In this document: positions 52,360 through 57,232 of the stretch, piece by piece | How positions within the stretch are numbered: the stretch's first letter is position 1 | Layout of the letters: the number at the start of each line of letters is the position of its first letter | Assembly: GCA_016194285.1 (NCBI GenBank) | Contig: JACQBZ010000064.1 | Coordinates: 1 to 57,232, forward strand | Direction: 5' to 3' | From: Nitrospirota bacterium | GTDB lineage: Bacteria > Nitrospirota > Nitrospiria > JACQBZ01 | Length of the DNA: 57,232 nt | Translations under genes and position numbers: made by a program | Notes under the pieces: generated by a model | The model's input: only the letters and a program-made list of their open reading frames with translations | What the model was told of the DNA's origin: nothing | Databases searched by the model: none

Positions 52360-53745
52360 GTGAAGAAATTCGTGACGAAAATCGACCTCGTTCGGATGGG
52401 CCTCGGCCTTTTCGTATGCCTGGGAATCGCCGGGTGTGCGGCGCCTCGGCCGCCGGCCGTTTCCTCTGTCCCAATTCCGCCCGTTCAGTTGGAGGCCTTT
52501 GATGAAGGAATGAAGGCCTACGAAGAGCGGGACTATGGAAAAGCCTTACGACAGTTTCAGGCCGTGATTCTGCGTTTTCCCGGCTCCCCGCTTTTGGAGG
52601 AAGCGCAATGGATGATCGGAAAGTCGTACGAATCCGCCAATGAATTCGACCGCGCTTTGAAGGAGTATCAATCCTTCATCGCAAATTTTCCAAAATCCGC
52701 TCACCGGTACGAGGCGGCATTGCGCATCGACTTTCTGGAAGATGTTCTGCAACGGCAGAGAGGAAAAAGATCGTTTCAACGGTATGTGGGCGTTATCCTG
52801 GCTGGCGATCCGGAAAAGGCCGTTGGCCGATGGGAAAAAGCCTTGAACGACGTTACGGTCGAAGGGACCCGCGTGGTGGTGATTCAGGGTTATGGGTCCA
52901 ACGGGGTTTATTTCAAGACGCATCAGGCTCCCGTGATCCGTGAAACGGTGGCGGGCGCGGTGAAGGCGGCTCATCAGCGCGGATACAAGGTCTGGGTTCA
53001 TATACCTGTACGGCATCTTCCCTGGTTCAAGGTTCCGGGAGAGGAACGCGACATCCGCTATGACCCGGTCCGAAAACGGCTGGCTCCGACGGACGCCCTG
53101 GATTTCTTCAATCCCGCGACGCTGGAGCGCCTGGTACAATTCGCTCTGGATCTGGCGGCCACGGGCACGGACGGCTTCGTGATCGATGAGGATCCGCTGA
53201 TCGGCCCATGGGAGGGCCTCGGTCCGACGGCGCAGGCCGCTTTTCTTCTGGATTTTGGTGAAAGCCTTGAGCCCGAACGGCTCATCCCGATCGCCGACTC
53301 GGCCGGTCGCAAGGTTCCTGCGCCCGAGTCATCCGGAACGCCGTTGTTCTGGAAATGGACCGGCTGGAAAAACCGCCAGGTATTAGGCCGCATGGCCGAG
53401 GTGATCAAGGCGGTCCGGGATCGCTATCCCTTGGTGGATTGGATCCGCGTCGTTCCGATTTCGGCCGTCACGCAGCCTCACATGGCCTTGGCCCGATCGG
53501 GCATCGATCTTCTGGAGGAAAAACTGCACGGCTTCGACTATTTTGCGATCGCGTCGTCCGTTGAATCCGGCCCCGACAACCCGTTTGTCGTTCTGGATCG
53601 GATGATGAATCTGATCGGTGATCCCAAACGGGCGATTGTCCTGGTCCCGATGACGCAAGCGCATTGGGCCGTCTCACATCGAAACGATTTTCAGGGGGCG
53701 GGACTCTTGTTTTCGGAGGCCGAGGAAGAACGGAAGACTCCTTGA
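52360..53745 (+). CDS. Lipoprotein with TPR-like repeats and a PgaB-like hydrolase domain
   Basis: This 461-residue protein has a lipoprotein signal with lipobox LGIAGC (Cys 26). A BamD/TPR-like region follows at about 40-125 (AYEERDYGKALRQFQAVILRFPGSPLLEEAQWMIGKSYE). The rest (about 140-450) resembles the PgaB C-terminal glycoside-hydrolase-like barrel: GVYFKTHQAPVIRE, HQRGYKVWVHIPVRHLPWF, DFFNPATLERLVQFALDLAATGTDGFVIDEDPL and LVDWIRVVPISAVTQPHM. It may cleave or remodel an exopolysaccharide at the membrane; this is inference from fold resemblance. The GTG start lacks a clear ribosome-binding site, suggesting coupling to the upstream gene. Confidence 0.7.
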   Translation: MKKFVTKIDLVRMGLGLFVCLGIAGCAAPRPPAVSSVPIPPVQLEAFDEGMKAYEERDYGKALRQFQAVILRFPGSPLLEEAQWMIGKSYESANEFDRALKEYQSFIANFPKSAHRYEAALRIDFLEDVLQRQRGKRSFQRYVGVILAGDPEKAVGRWEKALNDVTVEGTRVVVIQGYGSNGVYFKTHQAPVIRETVAGAVKAAHQRGYKVWVHIPVRHLPWFKVPGEERDIRYDPVRKRLAPTDALDFFNPATLERLVQFALDLAATGTDGFVIDEDPLIGPWEGLGPTAQAAFLLDFGESLEPERLIPIADSAGRKVPAPESSGTPLFWKWTGWKNRQVLGRMAEVIKAVRDRYPLVDWIRVVPISAVTQPHMALARSGIDLLEEKLHGFDYFAIASSVESGPDNPFVVLDRMMNLIGDPKRAIVLVPMTQAHWAVSHRNDFQGAGLLFSEAEEERKTP

Positions 53746-53770
53746 CAAGACGGCGTCACTAATTTAGTAT
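53742..53770 (+). promoter_or_regulatory. Promoter of the gcvH-lpd-tyrS genes
   Basis: TTGACA (53742-53747), a 17-bp spacer and TAGTAT (53765-53770) follow the lipoprotein gene; the -35 overlaps its stop codon. The leader then runs through repeat copy G to gcvH. Confidence 0.7.
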
Positions 53771-53836
53771 TTGTTTTTCTGCCGCACGGGCCCTCACAGA
53801 GAATAGCCCCGCCGCGAGCCCCTGCATGGTAATCGA

Positions 53837-53910
53837 CCCAGCGAGCAACGCGAGCGAGAGGGGGAGGCTCCGTCTGGCTCCGCCAGCGGAGGGGGCGACG
53901 TGAGCCCCCA
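53837..53910 (-). repeat. Interspersed hairpin repeat, copy G
   Basis: On the minus strand it reads GGGGGCTCACGTCGCCCC, the hairpin CTCCGCTGGC-gga-GCCAGACGGAG, CCTCCCCCTCTCGCTCGC and GTTGCTCGCTGGGTCGAT. The stem differs from the other copies at two positions on each side, and both changes keep pairing. It has no nested palindrome. It lies in the gcvH leader, ending 16 bp before the ATG. Its outer flank CTGGGTCGAT matches copy F. Confidence 0.9.
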
Positions 53911-53925
53911 AAATACGGAGGACAG

Positions 53926-54312
53926 ATGATACCTGAAGGGTTGCGTTATCACACCGAGCATGAATGGATCCGCCAGGAAAATCAGACGGCGGTATTGGGA
54001 ATCACGCATTTTGCACAGGACGCTTTGGGAGATGTCGTTTATCTGGAGCTCCCCAAAGTCGGCGTCGAGGTTCGATCCGGCCAGGAAATTGGCGAGGTGG
54101 AATCGACCAAGACCACGTCTCCGGTTTACACCCCGGTCAGCGGAAAGATCATGGCGGTGAACGAGGAACTCAAAGAGAAGCCGGAACTGGTGAACCAGGA
54201 TCCTTACGGCAGAGGATGGATCGTCAAGATTCAGATGTCCGATCCGTCGGAGGCCAAACATCTCATGGACGCCCGGCAATACGGCGCCTATCTCAAAGAG
54301 AAGGCGGACTGA
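53926..54312 (+). CDS. gcvH: Glycine cleavage system H protein
   Basis: This 128-residue lipoyl-carrier protein starts MIPEGLRYHTEHEWI, with FAQDALGDVVYLELPKVG and the lipoylation site in GEVESTKTTSPVYTPVSGKI (the Lys). It shuttles aminomethyl groups among P, T and L proteins. GGAGGACAG precedes the ATG. gcvT and gcvP are not nearby; H protein may also serve lipoate transfer. It is followed by lpd after 6 bp. Confidence 0.95.
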   Translation: MIPEGLRYHTEHEWIRQENQTAVLGITHFAQDALGDVVYLELPKVGVEVRSGQEIGEVESTKTTSPVYTPVSGKIMAVNEELKEKPELVNQDPYGRGWIVKIQMSDPSEAKHLMDARQYGAYLKEKAD

Positions 54313-54318
54313 ACCGCC

Positions 54319-55773
54319 ATGGGACCCAGCCCACGGATCGCGGTGATCGGCGCGGGCCCGGGCGGCTATGTCGCCGCCATCCGCGCGGCCCAGCTTGGCG
54401 CGCGCGTGAGTCTCGTTGAAGAGCAGGAGGTGGGGGGGACCTGTCTCAACAAGGGCTGCATCCCCAGCAAGGCCCTGATCTTCAACGCCGAGGTGGTGGA
54501 ACTGCTCAAGCGCGCCGAGGAATTCGGCGTGCGCGTGATCAGCGAACCGACGTATGACGTCACGCGGATGTTGGAACGCAAACAACGGATCGTCCAGACG
54601 CAGGTCCGCGGGATTCATGCCCTGCTGAAGAGCTGGGGGGTGGCCCTGATCAAAGGCCGCGGCCGACTGATCGGTCCGCGCGCCGTCGAAGTCGCGGATG
54701 CCGGTGGGACGGTGCAGCGAGTGGAAACGGATCGCGTGATCCTGGCGACCGGTTCCAAACCGATCAAGCCGCCCATTTTCCCGTTTGACGGAGACCGCGT
54801 CATCACCAGCGAGGAGGCCCTGGAACCCCGTGTTCTTCCCAAGAGTCTTCTCATCGTCGGGGCCGGCGTTGAAGGTTGCGAATTTGGATTCCTGTACCAG
54901 GCCTTGGGCGTTTCCGTGACGATGGTGGAAATGAAAAACCGGCCCCTGGCCACCGAAGACGAGGAGATTTCGTCCCTGGTCCAGCGCGAGATGAACAAGC
55001 GCGGGATCAAACTCCATCTGGCCGTGCGTGTCGAAAAGGCGGCGATCGAATCCACGCAGGTCGTCGTGACCTTGAGCGACGGGCAAACGATCGCGGTGGA
55101 TCGGATCCTGGTTTCGATCGGACGAAGAATGAATACGGAAGGACTCGGGCTGGAAGAGGCCGGGGTCGTCCTCGGAAAACGCGGGGAGATCCTCGTTGAT
55201 GATCGAATGGAAACCCGCGCGCCCGGTGTCTACGCCATCGGCGATGCGGTCGGAAGGATCATGCTGGCCCATGTGGCGTCGGCGGAAGGCAAAATCGCCG
55301 CGGCCAACGCCGTCGCCGGGGATAGAGGTCATTCCATGAACTACGCCATCGTTCCGGCCGGGATCTTCACGCTGCCCGAGATCGGGACGGTTGGCCTCAA
55401 GGAGTGGGAGGCGGTCGAGCAGGGTCTAAAGATCCGCATCGGGCGATATCCCTTCCGGGCTCTGGGAAGGGCTCACACCATGGATGAGATCGTCGGCATG
55501 GTGAAGGTGATCACGGAACAGGAATCCGACCGGATTCTGGGGGTCCATATCCTGGGCCCGCATGCATCGGACATGATTCATGAAGCCGCGATCGCCATGC
55601 GGCTGGGTGCCAAAGTGTCGGACATTGCCGAGATGATCCATGCCCATCCCACTCTGCCGGAGGCGATGATGGAAGCGGCCGAGGATGTTCACGGTTCCGC
55701 GATCCATCTTACCCGGCGAAAAGGCCCGCCCCCGCCTGCCGGACGGGCAGGTGACGGCAGGCAAGGACCCTAA
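54319..55773 (+). CDS. lpdA: Dihydrolipoyl dehydrogenase
   Basis: This 484-residue flavoprotein reoxidises dihydrolipoamide with NAD+. It has the FAD motif [18 protein letters not shown], the redox pair in [15 protein letters not shown], the NAD-binding [21 protein letters not shown] and the C-terminal catalytic [13 protein letters not shown]. It is the L protein for the adjacent gcvH product and possibly for other 2-oxoacid complexes. The last 15 residues ([15 protein letters not shown]) are encoded by a CCTGCC/GGCAGG palindrome-like sequence related to the nested palindromes. Its TAA overlaps the tyrS ATG. Confidence 0.95.
   Translation: MGPSPRIAVIGAGPGGYVAAIRAAQLGARVSLVEEQEVGGTCLNKGCIPSKALIFNAEVVELLKRAEEFGVRVISEPTYDVTRMLERKQRIVQTQVRGIHALLKSWGVALIKGRGRLIGPRAVEVADAGGTVQRVETDRVILATGSKPIKPPIFPFDGDRVITSEEALEPRVLPKSLLIVGAGVEGCEFGFLYQALGVSVTMVEMKNRPLATEDEEISSLVQREMNKRGIKLHLAVRVEKAAIESTQVVVTLSDGQTIAVDRILVSIGRRMNTEGLGLEEAGVVLGKRGEILVDDRMETRAPGVYAIGDAVGRIMLAHVASAEGKIAAANAVAGDRGHSMNYAIVPAGIFTLPEIGTVGLKEWEAVEQGLKIRIGRYPFRALGRAHTMDEIVGMVKVITEQESDRILGVHILGPHASDMIHEAAIAMRLGAKVSDIAEMIHAHPTLPEAMMEAAEDVHGSAIHLTRRKGPPPPAGRAGDGRQGP
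55734..55762. repeat. Nested-palindrome-like sequence at the end of lpdA
   Basis: CCTGCCGGACGGGCAGG is followed by TGACGGCAGG. It resembles the CCTGCCTG/CAGGCAGG palindrome inserted in repeat copies D, E and F, but stands alone. It encodes the unusual Pro/Gly/Arg tail of LpdA. Confidence 0.55.
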
Positions 55774-56966
55774 TGAAGTCGGCCGAGCAGCAGACGAAGC
55801 TTCTTCTCCGCGGGGTCGTTGAGGTGATCCAGGAGAAAGAGATGATGGATAAACTGAACCTCAAGCGACCGTTGAGGGTCAAGGCAGGATTCGATCCGAC
55901 CGCCCCCGATCTGCATTTAGGCCATACGGTCCTGCTGCACAAACTAAAACAGTTTCAGGACCTGGGCCATGAGGTGATCTTCCTGATCGGAGACTTTACG
56001 GGAATGATCGGAGACCCGTCCGGGGTGACGGAGGCACGAAAGCCGCTGACGGAGGAGGACGTTCGTGAAAATGCCAAGACCTATGAACGGCAGGTGTTCA
56101 AGATCCTGGACCGGTCGCGGACGCGGGTGCGGTTCAACAGCGAGTGGTTGGGCCGGATGAGCTCCATTGAGTTTGCACGGCTCGGATCCAAAATGACCGT
56201 GGCCCGAATGCTGGAGCGGGACGATTTCACCAAGCGTTTTCAGGAACAAAAGGACATCAGCATACTGGAATTCTACTATCCGCTCCTTCAAGGATACGAC
56301 TCGGTTGAACTGCGGGCCGATGTTGAGCTTGGCGGGACCGATCAAAAGTTCAATCTTCTGATGGGACGGATGCTGCAACGACGGTTCGGACAGGAAGAAC
56401 AGGTCGTCATGACGCTGCCGCTGCTGGAAGGCACCGACGGTGTCCGGAAGATGAGCAAGAGCTACGGAAATTATATCGCCCTCGAAGATCCGCCGTCCGA
56501 GATGTTCGGCAAGATCATGTCAATCAGCGACGTCCTCATGCTGCGCTATTACGAACTGTTGACCGACCACGACATCAATGCGATCCAGGCGATGCATCCG
56601 ATGGAGGCAAAGCTGAAGCTGGCGGAGGAATTGGTCGCCCGTTACCATTCAAAGGATGCCGCGCAACACGCGCGTCGCGATTTTGATCAGATTCACAGTA
56701 AGCGGGAGTTCCCTAAATTTGTTGAGATGACAACGATCAAATCTGAGGATGGGATGGTGAGCATTGTTGATCTTCTAATCAGCCCGCCGTTCCTTCTGGC
56801 GACAAGCAAGAGCGAAGCAAGACGGCTGATCCAGCAGAAGGCCGTAGAGGTTGATGGACACCTCGTTAACGATGTTAGTCATAAGGTTGGAGAAGGTATA
56901 CATGAGGTCAAGGCTGGGAAGAGGCGGTTTGGGAGGTTTGAGATTCGCAAGAATAATGCTGATTGA
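55773..56966 (+). CDS. tyrS: Tyrosyl-tRNA synthetase
   Basis: This 397-residue class I synthetase charges tRNA-Tyr. The HIGH-type motif is in [19 protein letters not shown], with [13 protein letters not shown] and the KMSKS loop in [15 protein letters not shown]-terminal S4 RNA-binding domain (about 335-395, [27 protein letters not shown]) follows. It is the TyrZ-like form, shorter than E. coli TyrS. The ATG overlaps the lpdA stop (TAATG). The tRNA promoter begins at its stop codon. Confidence 0.95.
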   Translation: MKSAEQQTKLLLRGVVEVIQEKEMMDKLNLKRPLRVKAGFDPTAPDLHLGHTVLLHKLKQFQDLGHEVIFLIGDFTGMIGDPSGVTEARKPLTEEDVRENAKTYERQVFKILDRSRTRVRFNSEWLGRMSSIEFARLGSKMTVARMLERDDFTKRFQEQKDISILEFYYPLLQGYDSVELRADVELGGTDQKFNLLMGRMLQRRFGQEEQVVMTLPLLEGTDGVRKMSKSYGNYIALEDPPSEMFGKIMSISDVLMLRYYELLTDHDINAIQAMHPMEAKLKLAEELVARYHSKDAAQHARRDFDQIHSKREFPKFVEMTTIKSEDGMVSIVDLLISPPFLLATSKSEARRLIQQKAVEVDGHLVNDVSHKVGEGIHEVKAGKRRFGRFEIRKNNAD

Positions 56967-56991
56967 CACCTATGCCGTGTTCGTTCATACT
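56963..56991 (+). promoter_or_regulatory. Promoter of tRNA-Gly
   Basis: TTGACA (56963-56968), a 17-bp spacer and CATACT (56986-56991) lie 15 bp before the tRNA. The -35 overlaps the tyrS stop codon. Confidence 0.65.
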
Positions 56992-57005
56992 TAAACGCAT
57001 GTCGG

Positions 57006-57080
57006 GCGGGCGTAGCGCAGCGGTAGCGTAGGAGCTTCCCAAGCTCTTGGTCGCGGGTTCAAATCCCGTCGCCCGCTCCA
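57006..57080 (+). tRNA. tRNA-Gly (anticodon CCC)
   Basis: A full cloverleaf is seen: acceptor GCGGGCG/CGCCCGC, D-arm GCGC/GCGT, anticodon arm GGAGC-TTCCCAA-GCTCT with anticodon CCC at 57038-57040, and T-arm GCGGG-TTCAAAT-CCCGT. The discriminator is T and CCA is encoded (57078-57080). It reads GGG codons. The remaining 57081-57232 to the window end shows no gene. Confidence 0.97.
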
Positions 57081-57232
57081 GTTATCACCTTCATATAAGA
57101 CATTCTATGTCAAGCTCCCCTGGCGAAATAGGCCTGAGAGGTTCTGGTTTTGATTATGACAGTGTCATCGCCCAAATCACCTTGTGGTTTTTGAGTTGTT
57201 GAATATGACGTGCTTCGTTATAGACGTCACCA

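Noticed and set aside
53794-55332. Minus-strand open frame of 512 codons
   Set aside because: It is antisense to gcvH and lpdA, both of which have intact active-site motifs.

Overview
The window comes from a diderm (Gram-negative) bacterium with a fairly GC-rich genome. It carries LPS-assembly (LptD), BamA/TamA-type and TamB-type outer-membrane genes, a lipoprotein, and an NtrY/NtrX-like two-component pair next to DUF4390 and TPR-peptidase genes. This gene content and order resemble Nitrospirota or a related phylum, but that is inference and no marker here fixes the taxon. Most of the window is chromosomal core: metabolism, tRNA/rRNA modification, molybdenum cofactor, fatty acid and folate synthesis, glycine cleavage, tyrS and one tRNA-Gly.

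Layout. 1-8133 is read on the minus strand: glycerophosphodiesterase, an ATP-grasp-like protein, kamA-dcd (overlapping), DUF5069, then a peroxide-stress operon of PerR-type regulator, rubrerythrin, Fe-S oxidoreductase, DUF3501 and Mrp (cut by the window edge). 8514-14070 is read on the plus strand: a secreted protein, DUF1059, a fumarase, a thiamine-diphosphate enzyme and an aldehyde dehydrogenase. 14138-16653 is an AT-richer island bounded by imperfect 41-bp direct repeats. It holds a DUF433 antitoxin whose DUF5615 toxin is broken, plus a convergent restriction-modification pair whose methyltransferase has an HTH domain and its own operator. 16701-20010 holds a DEAD-box helicase, TrmJ and a GT51 transglycosylase. 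20027-22684 is a small accessory block: a DUF4258/YgiT toxin-antitoxin pair, a large PIN-like protein, a frameshifted GxxExxY nuclease and a CPXCG protein. 22696-37010 (minus) runs tamB, bamA/tamA, TPR-peptidase, DUF4390, ntrY-like, ntrX-like, rlmD. 37177-47387 (plus) holds mazG, moaC, a moaD-moaE fusion, a subtilisin-barrel fusion, accD, folC, lptD and an SDR. 47393-50178 (minus) holds a small unknown, a frameshifted DUF998 gene, slyD, DUF4416 and an M14 peptidase. 50321-57080 (plus) holds ndk, an FAD oxidoreductase, a TPR/PgaB-like lipoprotein, gcvH, lpd, tyrS and tRNA-Gly(CCC).

The most unusual content is a family of seven related ~70-200 bp interspersed repeats. They keep a hairpin by paired base changes, carry smaller palindromes inserted at precise sites, often supply the stop codon of the upstream gene, in one case supply the ribosome-binding site of the downstream gene, and in one case sit in frame inside an Fe-S oxidoreductase gene. 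Two separate 26-bp perfect palindromes that begin with the TAG stop codon of the preceding gene may be related. All functional statements rest on reading the sequence and recalling families; no search was run.
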